This document shows, one piece after another, positions 1 to 7,947 of a stretch of 36,868 nucleotides of DNA. Location: assembly GCA_964628185.1 (NCBI GenBank), contig CAZVLQ010000019.1:1-36868 (forward strand), read 5' to 3'. This stretch comes from CAZVLQ01 sp964628185. GTDB lineage: Bacteria; Pseudomonadota; Zetaproteobacteria; Mariprofundales; Mariprofundaceae. The notes under the pieces are model-generated. The model saw only the letters and a program-made list of their open reading frames with translations, was not told the DNA's origin and did no database searches. A program made the translations under genes and the position numbers. Each line of letters opens with the position of its first letter. Position 1 is the stretch's first letter.

Positions 1-36
1 CGTATCGCCAATGCCTGACCGAAGTCAAGTTCAGGC

Positions 37-288
37 TTAACCCGTATATTGCATGAAGGCGGACATCTGATGGACAGGATATTACATTATGTTAATGGCT
101 TACACAGAACCAGGCCACTTTATCCGTGGTTACACTTTGTCCTATCCGGTTTCAGACCCGATCAGGCTTGGCATCCTGGCCGCTCGGCCTCAAACCATAG
201 CTACGGCTATGCTTTGTCACCCGATCAACCAGCCTGCCAAGCCTGCTCAAGCCTGAATTCCGAATCCTTCATGCAACATACGGGTTAA
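37..288. repeat. Non-coding repeat element with inverted termini (copy 1)
   Basis: The 23-base segment at 37-59 reappears inverted at 266-288 with one mismatch, giving an element of about 252 bp with terminal inverted repeats. Its left part (41-149) is repeated at 5752-5860 with 7 differences in 109 bases, and its right end resembles 12993-13040. The stop codon (285-287) of the acetyltransferase gene lies in the right terminus. A smaller hairpin, ATAGC/GCTAT, sits near 197-210. I see no credible protein in 1-284. It is MITE-like or a large intergenic repeat; which one cannot be decided here. Confidence 0.75.
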
Positions 289-806
289 CCCCGAACAGCT
301 TCCAGAATCGGGATTACCGGCATCGGTTCAATCGGTGCATCCGATAATCTCTTTCGCACCGCAATTTCATCACAGTCGGTAAACCTGGTGCAATGCACGC
401 ATACCGTCCAGATCTTGTGCGGCAGGCTTTCCCTGGGCACCCGTGCATAGCCCATACGGACAAAAAAATCCGGTACATAGGTCAGAGCGAAAATACAGGC
501 AACGCCCAGTCCCGCCGCCCATTTCTCACAGGCCTCCACCAACAGACTTCCAACGCCGGAACCCTGGTGCCCCACGGTCACGACCAGTGAGCGAATCTCG
601 GCAAGATTGGAGCCATAAATATGCATGGCGGCTGCTCCGGCAATCGCACCGTTAAATGTCGCGACCAGAAATTCCTGTAAATGTTGATAAATATCATCAC
701 GTGAACGCGGCAGAATGACCTGCCTTGCAGCGAAAGGAGCAAGCAGCGCCGCAATGGCATCCACATCCCTCACTTCGGCCATGCGAATCCGAATACGGTG
801 TGTCAC
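285..806 (-). CDS. Short ArgA-like N-acetyltransferase (GNAT), probable N-acetylglutamate synthase
   Basis: This is a 173-residue GNAT-fold acetyltransferase. The acetyl-CoA loop is visible as QGSGVGSLL (residues 81-89). The C-terminal third carries LPHKIW followed by three cysteines (C136, C139, C145) and CDE, a pattern I associate with short single-domain N-acetylglutamate synthases, which make N-acetylglutamate from glutamate and acetyl-CoA at the first step of arginine synthesis. The kinase-like domain of classical ArgA is absent. The GTG start overlaps the recN stop (GTGA), so translation is probably coupled; an in-frame ATG at residue 9 is an alternative start. The stop codon lies in the terminus of the neighbouring repeat. 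The GNAT call is secure; the substrate is inferred. Confidence 0.8.
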   Translation of the reverse strand: MTHRIRIRMAEVRDVDAIAALLAPFAARQVILPRSRDDIYQHLQEFLVATFNGAIAGAAAMHIYGSNLAEIRSLVVTVGHQGSGVGSLLVEACEKWAAGLGVACIFALTYVPDFFVRMGYARVPRESLPHKIWTVCVHCTRFTDCDEIAVRKRLSDAPIEPMPVIPILEAVRG

Positions 807-2470
807 CCGCTCCCCGCGCCTCGCTGTAACATCTGCCGGGCATGGTCACGGCTTTTGGCGTTTGCTCCGCCCAGCATGCGGGCAATCTCCTCCTGTCGTG
901 TTTTTGCCCGCAGGGAAGTAACCCGGCTGACCGTGCGTCCGTCCCGTTCGCATTTGTCGATACGCAGTTGATGATCGGCGCATGCCGCCACCTGCGGCAG
1001 GTGTGAAACCACAAGCACCTGGCGTTCATGCCCCATTGCCGCAAGAAGTTCACCCACGCTCCAGGCGGTTTCACCTCCGATACCTGCGTCGATTTCATCA
1101 AAGACGGCAATTTGCGGGGCCAGCGCCAGTGCGCCGCAGCCTTTAAGCGCCAGCACGAAGCGAGACAGTTCGCCCCCCGAGGCAACGGCAGCCAGTTCAC
1201 GAAAGGGCTCTCCCGGATTGGACGCCACCGTCAGCGTAACCTCGTCAAACCCCCGCGGGCTCCACGCCGCCGGGTCATCCGCACGCACGCGCACAATGAT
1301 ACGGACTTTCATCCCGGCAAGCGCCAGCCGATCAAGGAACGGCCGCAATTCCCGGGCCAGTTCACGGGCTGCCTTCTCCCTGGCCCCGGACAACGCAATC
1401 GACGCCTTTGCATACGCCTCACCGGCTTCAGCCAGGCGCCGACGTTGTTCATCCTCATTCCAGGCGCTCGTATCCAGCCGGGAAATCTTTCCCTCCAGTT
1501 CCGACTGCAGGGCGATAAGGCCATCCTCGTCCGTGCGATTCCGGCGCATGGCCTCATGCACGTCAAGCAGTCGGGACTGGGCGGCCTCCAGCGCCCGCTG
1601 ATCAAAACTGGCATCCAGCAACGCCCGAAGGCCGGATTCCGCTTCACCCAGCACTGCGTCCGCCTGGGCCAGCAAGTCAAGGCTGCCGCGGATTGCCGGA
1701 CTAAATTCGCTCACATGCTCCAGTTCATGCATGCACCGGGACAGGCCGCCCTGAAGGCCGCCATTTTCATCCTCCAGGGAAGCCAGTGTGCGCGCAACCG
1801 CCTCCTGGATACGGGCGAAATGCCTTGATGATTCCACCTCTGCCTGCAACTCATCCAGCAGGCCTTTTTTCAGCTCCAGCATCCGCAGGCGTTTTAGCTC
1901 CTCCCGCATCCACGCCTCCTCGCGCACGCCCTTCTCGCGCTCGGCCAGCAATGTATTCAGCGCATCACGTTCCGCCTTCCAGCGTCGCCAGGCCTCCCTC
2001 ACCCTGCACTGCAGGCTGGCGGGTACCCGGCTGTCCAGCAATTCACGCTGGAAATCCGCATGTAACAGGGCCTGATGTTCATGCTGGCCATGCAAATCCA
2101 GGCATACCTCTCCGATTTGCCGCAGCAGTCTGGCCGGAACCGGCACGCCATTGACGTAGGCCCGTGAACTCCCGTTGAGGCGAACCACCCGGCGCAGCAT
2201 CACGGCATCGTCCGTATCAAGGTCATGCTCCCGCAACAAGGCCACAACCGGCTCGGACGCATCTTCCAGAATTGCGGTAATTTCCGCCCTGTCCGCGCCA
2301 TGCCTGATCCAGTTGCTGCTGGCACGCGCACCGAATGCCGCCCCCAGCGCATCAACAAGAATAGATTTGCCGGCGCCCGTTTCACCGGAGAACACCGTCA
2401 TGCCGCCAGCCAGCTCAAGCCGGACATCTTCAATCAGCGCAAATTCCCGGATGTGAAGTTCACTCAGCAT
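803..2470 (-). CDS. recN: DNA repair protein RecN
   Basis: RecN is an SMC-like ATPase that acts in recombinational repair of double-strand breaks. The 555-residue product matches the usual length of about 553. Walker A is GETGAGKS (residues 29-36), a charged coiled-coil centre spans roughly residues 160-370, and the C-terminal half has the ABC signature SGGELSRF and the Walker B-like FDEIDAGIGGE. I chose the ATG at 2470 because MLSELHIREFALIED is the canonical N-terminus; the frame stays open further upstream but that stretch overlaps nadK. The gene overlaps nadK by 11 bases and its stop overlaps the acetyltransferase start. nadK-recN is a common proteobacterial pair. No LexA box was recognised nearby. 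Confidence 0.97.
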   Translation of the reverse strand: MLSELHIREFALIEDVRLELAGGMTVFSGETGAGKSILVDALGAAFGARASSNWIRHGADRAEITAILEDASEPVVALLREHDLDTDDAVMLRRVVRLNGSSRAYVNGVPVPARLLRQIGEVCLDLHGQHEHQALLHADFQRELLDSRVPASLQCRVREAWRRWKAERDALNTLLAEREKGVREEAWMREELKRLRMLELKKGLLDELQAEVESSRHFARIQEAVARTLASLEDENGGLQGGLSRCMHELEHVSEFSPAIRGSLDLLAQADAVLGEAESGLRALLDASFDQRALEAAQSRLLDVHEAMRRNRTDEDGLIALQSELEGKISRLDTSAWNEDEQRRRLAEAGEAYAKASIALSGAREKAARELARELRPFLDRLALAGMKVRIIVRVRADDPAAWSPRGFDEVTLTVASNPGEPFRELAAVASGGELSRFVLALKGCGALALAPQIAVFDEIDAGIGGETAWSVGELLAAMGHERQVLVVSHLPQVAACADHQLRIDKCERDGRTVSRVTSLRAKTRQEEIARMLGGANAKSRDHARQMLQRGAGSG

Positions 2471-3332
2471 GCGCCTGATCGTCCGTGCGGCCGGCCCAGT
2501 GCAATTTGGTACGCAAAACCTCGTAGTAGTTTCTTCCCGGCAGATAGGCAAGCGACACCGAGCCGCCCCTTTTTACGTGGATGCAGTCTCCTTCCTCCAG
2601 TTCAAGATGAATCTGGCCGTCAAGATTGAATGCGGCCGGGGCGGGACTTTCGATCAGGCGCAATTCGATGGGGTCGGACGCCGGCAGGATAATGGGACGG
2701 TTGGACAGGGTATGCGGGCAAATCGGCACCACCGAGATGGCATCCAGACCGGGATGCACAATCGCGCTGCCGGCGGAAAGAGCATAGGCCGTGGAACCCG
2801 CCGGCGTGGCCAGCACCAGCCCGTCGGCGCTCAGGCGGAAAACGAACTGGCCCTGTACATGCATCTCGAATTCGATCATGCGCGGATGCTGATTGCGCTG
2901 GAGCACCACGTCATTCAGTGCCGAGCCCGAATCCAGCTTTTTCCCGCCGCGCCATGCTTCGGCAAACAGACTGAAATGGCGTACGATCTGACCGCCGCCA
3001 TTCAGGATCATTTCAACCGCCTGGAACATGTTATCCACCGGCGCCTCGGTGAGAAATCCAAGCCGGCCCAGATTGATGCCAAGGATAGGCACGTCCGTTC
3101 CGATAAAGCTGCGGGCCACATGCAGCAGGGTGCCGTCACCCCCCAGGATGACCATCAGGTCGACCCTGGCCGGTAATTCGTTCAACGGCACGCAGCCCGC
3201 GGTGCACATGTCCGCCAGCGTTTCATCAAGCAACGCCGACTTGCTCCGCCGTTTAAGCCAGTCATAAAGGCTGGCGGCCAGCTCTTTCGCACGCGCATCA
3301 CCCGGCTTGATGCTGATACCCACTACCTTCAT
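2460..3332 (-). CDS. nadK: NAD kinase
   Basis: This enzyme phosphorylates NAD to NADP in the cytoplasm. It is 290 residues, the usual size, with the diagnostic GGDGT (residues 64-68), NLGRLGFLTE, LNDVVLQR and an ATPAGSTAY segment; the last varies the common ATPTGSTAY by one residue. I start at MKVVGISIKP (ATG 3330-3332), which overlaps the stop of the upstream dihaem cytochrome gene as ATGA; the open frame continues 39 codons upstream but overlaps that gene. It is the second gene of the operon cytochrome-nadK-recN-acetyltransferase, all with overlapping ends. Confidence 0.97.
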   Translation of the reverse strand: MKVVGISIKPGDARAKELAASLYDWLKRRSKSALLDETLADMCTAGCVPLNELPARVDLMVILGGDGTLLHVARSFIGTDVPILGINLGRLGFLTEAPVDNMFQAVEMILNGGGQIVRHFSLFAEAWRGGKKLDSGSALNDVVLQRNQHPRMIEFEMHVQGQFVFRLSADGLVLATPAGSTAYALSAGSAIVHPGLDAISVVPICPHTLSNRPIILPASDPIELRLIESPAPAAFNLDGQIHLELEEGDCIHVKRGGSVSLAYLPGRNYYEVLRTKLHWAGRTDDQAHAE

Positions 3333-3607
3333 TGCCTGCCTCCGAGCCAGCCTTCGGGTTGCCGATGGCATTGAAAACATTGATCGCCCCGGACATGATG
3401 AGCCTTCGGTCTGGGCCGGATCCCCTCTGGCCCGTGGCAACGCATGCATTGCACCCGTGTGACGGCATGTCGGTGAATATCGTCATCAGGCACGGCTCTG
3501 GTGGTCCGCTTGCCTGTGCCCAGAACAAGCATGACGATAACCGTCACGACAATGGCGAGGAAGATGACATCCCGCTTTCCCGCTTTCCATCTGTTTTGAC
3601 CGGACAT
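3329..3607 (-). CDS. Small membrane-anchored dihaem c-type cytochrome
   Basis: The 92-residue product has a basic N-terminus, one hydrophobic segment (about residues 14-30) and two CXXCH haem-attachment motifs, CMRCH (54-58) and CFQCH (77-81). This predicts an N-terminal membrane anchor with a small periplasmic dihaem domain. No methionine follows the first motif apart from the one inside it; histidines at 45, 47, 70 and 71 could act as second axial ligands. The stop overlaps the nadK start (ATGA), so it heads the nadK-recN operon. I do not recognise a named family; an electron-transfer role is inferred from the haem sites only. Start is ATG 3605-3607. Confidence 0.85.
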   Translation of the reverse strand: MSGQNRWKAGKRDVIFLAIVVTVIVMLVLGTGKRTTRAVPDDDIHRHAVTRVQCMRCHGPEGIRPRPKAHHVRGDQCFQCHRQPEGWLGGRQ

Positions 3608-3659
3608 GAATCACATTACTCCTCAGGCAAGAATTCTCCTATTTTAGTCAAGAGGCAAG

Positions 3660-3687
3660 AAAAAAGCCCGCCCGAAAGGGGCAGGCT
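3660..3687 (-). terminator. Rho-independent terminator of sodB
   Basis: Read on the minus strand, a 9-bp GC-rich stem (AGCCTGCCC / GGGCGGGCT, one G-T pair) with a five-base loop is followed at once by a run of T. It lies about 30 bases after the sodB stop and before the cytochrome gene, so it should separate the two transcripts. Confidence 0.85.
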
Positions 3688-3717
3688 TTGGCAAAGCGCC
3701 ATGCAAGGCAGTCCGGA

Positions 3718-4293
3718 TTAATGAGAAGCGACGAAATCCCAGTTGATGATATCCCAGATGGCTTCCAGGTATTTCGGGCGCGCGTTGCGGTAATCGATGT
3801 AGTAGGCATGCTCCCAGACATCGATAGCCAGAAGCGGTGTCTTGCCATCGGTTAACGGGTTGCCGGCGTTGCTTGTGTTGGCCACCTCCAGATCACCGTT
3901 CGCATTCCTTACCAGCCATGTCCAGCCGGAACCGAAATTACCGGCGGCCGAAGCAGTCATTTTGGCCCGGAAATCAGCAAGGGAGCCAAAGGCCTTTGCA
4001 ATGGCATCCGCCAGAGCGCCACCCGGTTCCCCGCCCCCGTTCGGACGCAGGCCATTGAAATAAAAGGTATGATTCCAGACCTGGGCGGCATTGTTGAATA
4101 TGCCGCCGGCCGGGGACGTGGTGATAATCTCCTCCAGCGTCTTGCCGGCATATTCCGTGCCCTCGATCAGTTTATTCAGGTTGGCGACATAGGCGGCGTG
4201 GTGCTTGTCGTGATGATATTCCAGCGTCTCGGCGGAAATCACCGGCGCCAGCGCATCTTTATCGTAAGGTAATACGGGTAACTCAAAAGCCAT
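3718..4293 (-). CDS. sodB: Superoxide dismutase, Fe type
   Basis: The enzyme converts superoxide to oxygen and hydrogen peroxide. At 191 residues it closely resembles E. coli SodB throughout (MAFELPVLPYDKDALAPVI, AAQVWNHTFYF, GSGWTWL, DVWEHAYYIDYRNARP). The predicted metal ligands H27, H75, D158 and H162 are present, and Q71 in NNAAQVWNH is the position typical of the iron enzyme. There is no signal peptide, so it is cytoplasmic. A strong Shine-Dalgarno sequence (AAAGGAGGGA) precedes the ATG. The gene is monocistronic, with a terminator directly downstream and gmhB divergent upstream. Confidence 0.97.
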   Translation of the reverse strand: MAFELPVLPYDKDALAPVISAETLEYHHDKHHAAYVANLNKLIEGTEYAGKTLEEIITTSPAGGIFNNAAQVWNHTFYFNGLRPNGGGEPGGALADAIAKAFGSLADFRAKMTASAAGNFGSGWTWLVRNANGDLEVANTSNAGNPLTDGKTPLLAIDVWEHAYYIDYRNARPKYLEAIWDIINWDFVASH

Positions 4294-4471
4294 GATGTCC
4301 CTCCTTTAAGCTCGGGCCTGGTACAATATCCATGGAGCCGTCGCCAAATAGAACGATAGGCCTGCGATTCCGGCGATGCAATCATTTTTCATGTAAGGTT
4401 ATTTCCAGTCCTGCCCTTTACACGCACGATTGCATGAAAGCAGAGCGACCTTTATGTTTCCGGCCATCATG

Positions 4472-5041
4472 AGGTTCAAACCCGAAGCCGTGCTGCTGGA
4501 CCGCGACGGTGTTATCAATTTCGATTCCCCGGACTATATCCTCACGCCGGAGCAGTGGCGGCCTATTCCCGGCAGCCTGAACGCCGTTGCGCGACTGAAG
4601 CGGGCGAGTATCCCGGTTGCGATCGTCAGCAATCAGTCCGCGCTCGGGCGCGGCATGCTGGATCAGAATACCTTCAACGCCATCCATGCCAGAATGATGC
4701 TGGCCATCAGCGAGGCCGGCGGCCGGATTGCCCATGTGGCCTATTGTCCGCATGCCCCGGAAGATAAATGCGCCTGCCGCAAGCCCGGACCGAAACTAAT
4801 CAGGGATACGCTGGCCCGGCTTGGTCTGGCGGCGCGGGCGAGCCATGTCGTCCTGATCGGCGATTCGATCCGTGACGTACAGGCGGCCCTGGCTGCGGGG
4901 GTCATCCCGATGCTGGTCAGCACGGGCTACGGCGATGCCGAGGCAATTTTTGCCGGGGCATGCGCGCTTTTTCCGGCTGTGGAACGTTTTTCCGACCTGG
5001 CCGCCGCCGTGGACGCCCTGCTGAAGGAAACGCCATGCTGA
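4472..5041 (+). CDS. gmhB: D-glycero-beta-D-manno-heptose-1,7-bisphosphate 7-phosphatase
   Basis: This HAD-family phosphatase removes the C7 phosphate of heptose bisphosphate on the way to ADP-heptose for the lipopolysaccharide inner core. The nucleophile motif LLDRDGVIN, VSNQSALGRG, the zinc-binding loop CPHAPEDKCACRKP and the GDSIRDVQAA motif are all present. I place the start at 4472 (MRFKPEAVLL), giving 189 residues and the usual short N-terminus; an ATG at 4454 is possible, and neither has a clear ribosome-binding site. The stop overlaps the plsC start, a standard gmhB-plsC pair. Confidence 0.92.
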   Translation, partial: RFKPEAVLLDRDGVINFDSPDYILTPEQWRPIPGSLNAVARLKRASIPVAIVSNQSALGRGMLDQNTFNAIHARMMLAISEAGGRIAHVAYCPHAPEDKCACRKPGPKLIRDTLARLGLAARASHVVLIGDSIRDVQAALAAGVIPMLVSTGYGDAEAIFAGACALFPAVERFSDLAAAVDALLKETPC

Positions 5042-5751
5042 TCCTGCGTTCCACCCTGTTTAATCTGTGCCTTTTTCTGCTGACGCCTGTTTTTTCCATT
5101 CTTCTGCTTGCAAGCAGGCCCTTCGGCTTTGCCGCTGCATGGTTCTGGGCCAGGGCCTGGAGCGCCTCCATCCTGGGACTCGCCCGTATCATTTGCGGGA
5201 TCAGGCTGGTGATTGAAGGCCGTGAACATTTACCGGATGCACCCTGCGTGGTCATGGCCAAGCATCAGTCCGCTCTTGAAACCATTGCCATGCCTATCCT
5301 GGTCCCCCCCTTCACATGGGTGCTGAAATATAGCCTGTACTTTATTCCGATCTTCGGCTGGGTGTTGTGGGCGCTGCATGGCATTACCGTTCGCCGCGGT
5401 CATCCCCTGGAGGGGCTGAAGCAGGTACTGACACAGGGGAAGTACTTTCTTAAACGGGGCCGCTGGGTTGTCATCTTTCCCGAGGGTGAACGCGTCAAGC
5501 CGGGCGCAAGCGGCAATTATCAGGCCAGCGGTATCATGCTGGCCAAGCAGGGCTCGGTCGGTATTCTGCCGATGGCGCATAATGCCGGCGTCTGCTGGCC
5601 AAAACGCAGCTTTATCAAATATCCGGGTACGGTTCGCGTCCGTTTCCTGCCTTGTATCCCGCCTGAAGTTGTGGCCGCCACACCCCGCGACAAACTGCTG
5701 GAACGCATCAAGTCCGGGATCGAGTCCAATACAAGGGAGGTGGGCGGCTAG
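5035..5751 (+). CDS. plsC: 1-acyl-sn-glycerol-3-phosphate acyltransferase (PlsC family)
   Basis: This membrane enzyme adds the second acyl chain in phosphatidic acid synthesis. The 238-residue product has an N-terminal hydrophobic segment (about residues 3-27) and the acyltransferase motifs: KHQSALE, a HX4E variant of the usual HX4D, and FPEGER. The HX4E form is what I recall for the gmhB-linked subgroup, so I do not read it as inactivation. The ATG at 5035-5037 overlaps the gmhB stop; the frame is open further upstream but inside gmhB. The TAG stop abuts the second copy of the dispersed repeat. Confidence 0.93.
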   Translation: MLILRSTLFNLCLFLLTPVFSILLLASRPFGFAAAWFWARAWSASILGLARIICGIRLVIEGREHLPDAPCVVMAKHQSALETIAMPILVPPFTWVLKYSLYFIPIFGWVLWALHGITVRRGHPLEGLKQVLTQGKYFLKRGRWVVIFPEGERVKPGASGNYQASGIMLAKQGSVGILPMAHNAGVCWPKRSFIKYPGTVRVRFLPCIPPEVVAATPRDKLLERIKSGIESNTREVGG

Positions 5752-5860
5752 CCCGTATATTGCATGAAGGCGGACATCTGATGGACAGGGTATTACATTA
5801 TATCAATGGTTTACACAGGACCAGGCCTCTTTATCCGTGGTTACACCTTGTCCTATCCGG
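5752..5860. repeat. Dispersed repeat, copy 2 (left part only)
   Basis: These 109 bases match 41-149 with 7 substitutions and no indels. The copy begins at the base after the plsC stop and lies between two convergent genes. It supplies the rsmA stop codon (5831-5833) and so the last residues of RsmA. The right half and inverted terminus of copy 1 are missing. Confidence 0.85.
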
Positions 5861-6613
5861 GTTAAGATGCCGCGCCAGGCTCACCCAGGCCTGATAATCC
5901 AGTTGTTCGGGCCGAAGCCCGGCATCTATATCAAGGCATCGCCAGGCATCTTCCGTCATCTGTCCGCGAAAATTATTGGCGATCGTTTTTCGCCGGTGGG
6001 CAAAGCCCTGGCGAACGGTCCGTTGCAGCGTCCGATAGTCACAGGCGGGCTTCCGTCCATGCGGCATAAACAGCAGTACGGTCGAATACACCCTGGGTGG
6101 CGGCGAAAAGGCGCCGGGCGGCAGGGTCAGCAGCCGCTTCACTTCATAATGATGCCGCGCCAGTACGCTTAGCCCTCCGTAAGCCTTGCTGCCGGGCCCG
6201 GCCATAATGCGCCTGGCCACTTCCCGTTGATACATCAGTACCATGCCGCCGGTCAGGCCATGTGCAAACAGGGCGGCGGAAAGCGGACCGCTGATATTGT
6301 AGGGCAGATTCCCCGCAATCCATTGGGGTGCATACCGGGCGAGCACTTCATCCAGCACCGTCAGCACATCACCATGGATGCAATCAAGCGCCCTGCTGCG
6401 GCTTGAGCGTTCGGCCCAGGCGGCGGCAAGCTCATCATCTTTCTCAACGATTGTTAAATGAGCGGTACGGGACAACAGATATTCCGTAATCGCACCACGT
6501 CCGGGCCCGATTTCCAGCACGTTCGCACCTGTGGGAATCGCCTCCACGATCCGGCGAATCGCAGCCTGATCAACAAGAAAATGCTGGCCTAGCGATTTTC
6601 TGGCGCCATGCAT
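5831..6613 (-). CDS. rsmA: 16S rRNA dimethyladenosine transferase (RsmA/KsgA)
   Basis: The enzyme dimethylates two adjacent adenines near the 3' end of 16S rRNA (A1518 and A1519 in E. coli) late in 30S assembly. The 260-residue product begins MHGARKSLGQHFL, has the SAM loop LEIGPGRGAIT, the catalytic NLPYNIS motif, and the family C-terminal segment with RRKTIANNF. An ATG seven codons upstream (6634) is an alternative start. The final 10 or so residues and the stop codon are encoded by the dispersed repeat, so the natural C-terminus may have been replaced when the repeat arrived. Confidence 0.96.
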   Translation of the reverse strand: MHGARKSLGQHFLVDQAAIRRIVEAIPTGANVLEIGPGRGAITEYLLSRTAHLTIVEKDDELAAAWAERSSRSRALDCIHGDVLTVLDEVLARYAPQWIAGNLPYNISGPLSAALFAHGLTGGMVLMYQREVARRIMAGPGSKAYGGLSVLARHHYEVKRLLTLPPGAFSPPPRVYSTVLLFMPHGRKPACDYRTLQRTVRQGFAHRRKTIANNFRGQMTEDAWRCLDIDAGLRPEQLDYQAWVSLARHLNPDRTRCNHG

Positions 6614-6709
6614 GGCAGAAGAAAGTTCCAACATGATCGAACGCTAGCAAAAAGATGCCGTTCATGTGTAAAGGACAGACCCGGGAGCCATGGATTCTTC
6701 GATTTTTCC

Positions 6710-6737
6710 TTGCTTTGTCCGTGGTGTTTTCTACAAT
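6710..6737 (+). promoter_or_regulatory. Probable sigma-70 promoter of tpiA
   Basis: TTGCTT (6710-6715) and TACAAT (6732-6737) are separated by 16 bases and lie about 50 bases upstream of the tpiA GTG. It is a good but not perfect match to the consensus; no other candidate is as strong between rsmA and tpiA. Confidence 0.5.
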
Positions 6738-6784
6738 CACCGACCCTTTGGGACATTTTGAGTCCATGCAGGAGGAAACAGGCT

Positions 6785-7558
6785 GTGGGGCAATCCGGAA
6801 AATTTACCAGCCGCAAACGTCATCTGATTGCGGGCAACTGGAAAATGAATGGCACGCTTGAAGATGCCAGGCTTTTTGTTGATGAGCTGGGTGATAACCC
6901 CGCCCCGGAACATATCGAAATTGCCCTGATGCCGCCGTTTACGCTCCTGCACCCGCTATCCGAGCCCCTGCGACGGAAGGATATCCGGCTGGGCGCGCAG
7001 AACGTTTATTTCGAGCCCGGTGGCGCGTTTACCGGTTCTATCAGCGCCATGATGCTGCGCGATGCCGGCTGTCATTATGTCATCCTCGGCCATTCGGAGC
7101 GCCGCCATATAATCGGTGAAAACAATGACCAGATCGGCAGGAAGCTGGCCGCTGCGTGGGAATCCGGGCTGGAACCAATTCTGTGCATTGGCGAAAAACT
7201 GGATGAGCGCGAGAAAGGCAAAACGAACAGGGTGCTTGCCGCCCAGCTGGCCGTACTTGAACAGGCGCCGGCGGATGCGCCGCTGACCGTGGCCTATGAG
7301 CCGGTGTGGGCGATTGGAACCGGTCATACCGCCACACCCGGGCAGGTCGCGGAAACACATGCCTTTATCCATGATGAACTGTCGCGGCTCGGGCATGATT
7401 GCCGCGTGCTTTATGGCGGCAGCGTGAAACCGGATAATTCCGGAGCCCTGATGTCCTGTCCGGGCGTCGAAGGCGCGCTGGTGGGCGGCGCCAGCCTGAA
7501 GGCATATTCATTCACCATGATTATACAGGCGGCCGCAGAGGCTGTGGCAGGAGAATAA
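6785..7558 (+). CDS. tpiA: Triosephosphate isomerase
   Basis: The enzyme interconverts dihydroxyacetone phosphate and glyceraldehyde 3-phosphate in glycolysis and the Calvin cycle. It is 257 residues, with the N-terminal catalytic motif AGNWKMNG, HSERR (catalytic His), AYEPVWAIGTG (catalytic Glu) and the phosphate-binding YGGSV. The start is GTG 6785 with AGGAGG nine bases upstream (6770-6775); the longer open frame to 6608 lacks conserved sequence. It is followed by secG and tRNA-Leu, a common proteobacterial arrangement. Confidence 0.96.
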   Translation: MGQSGKFTSRKRHLIAGNWKMNGTLEDARLFVDELGDNPAPEHIEIALMPPFTLLHPLSEPLRRKDIRLGAQNVYFEPGGAFTGSISAMMLRDAGCHYVILGHSERRHIIGENNDQIGRKLAAAWESGLEPILCIGEKLDEREKGKTNRVLAAQLAVLEQAPADAPLTVAYEPVWAIGTGHTATPGQVAETHAFIHDELSRLGHDCRVLYGGSVKPDNSGALMSCPGVEGALVGGASLKAYSFTMIIQAAAEAVAGE

Positions 7559-7559
7559 C

Positions 7560-7937
7560 ATGACCGTATTGATCGTCAGCCTGCATATTTTTGTCGCTCT
7601 GATACTCGTTGGCGTTATCCTGATCCAGCGTGGTCAGGGTGCGGATATGGGCGTTTCTTTTGGCGGCGGAGGTGCGCAAACACTGTTTGGAAGCCGCGGT
7701 TCGGGATCCTTTCTGGGCAAACTGACGGGTGCGTTGGCAGCCGTATTCATGCTGACCAGTCTCACGCTGGCCTTCTTCTCCCAGCAGAAGGTGGCTTCCG
7801 TGGTGGAAAAATCCGTCGTGCAACACGCTCCGGTCAGGCAGCAGCCTCTTCCCGGCGCGGACGGCCGGAAGGGATTTGATCCTTCCAGACTAAAGAAAAA
7901 CAGCGGCAAGGGAGATGATCTTCCGGGCGCCAATTAA
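7560..7937 (+). CDS. secG: Preprotein translocase subunit SecG
   Basis: SecG is the small SecYEG subunit that assists SecA-driven translocation. The 125-residue product has two hydrophobic segments (about residues 3-20 and 51-73) flanking the conserved cytoplasmic loop RGQGADMGVSFGGG..TLFGSRGSG. The tail is hydrophilic and lysine-rich. The ATG is two bases after the tpiA stop, so the two are presumably co-transcribed; secA itself is elsewhere in this window. Confidence 0.96.
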   Translation: MTVLIVSLHIFVALILVGVILIQRGQGADMGVSFGGGGAQTLFGSRGSGSFLGKLTGALAAVFMLTSLTLAFFSQQKVASVVEKSVVQHAPVRQQPLPGADGRKGFDPSRLKKNSGKGDDLPGAN

Positions 7938-7947
7938 CCCGAATCCG

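Noticed and set aside
49..288. A 79-codon plus-strand frame inside repeat copy 1
   Set aside because: It lies wholly inside the repeat, is not open in the same way in copy 2, and resembles no protein.
1028..1828. A 266-codon plus-strand frame opposite recN
   Set aside because: RecN on the minus strand has all its motifs and normal length. The antisense product is low-complexity and basic.
5035..5751. PlsC reported as inactive because of HX4E instead of HX4D
   Set aside because: The HX4E form is, from memory, normal in gmhB-linked acyltransferases, and the other motifs are intact.
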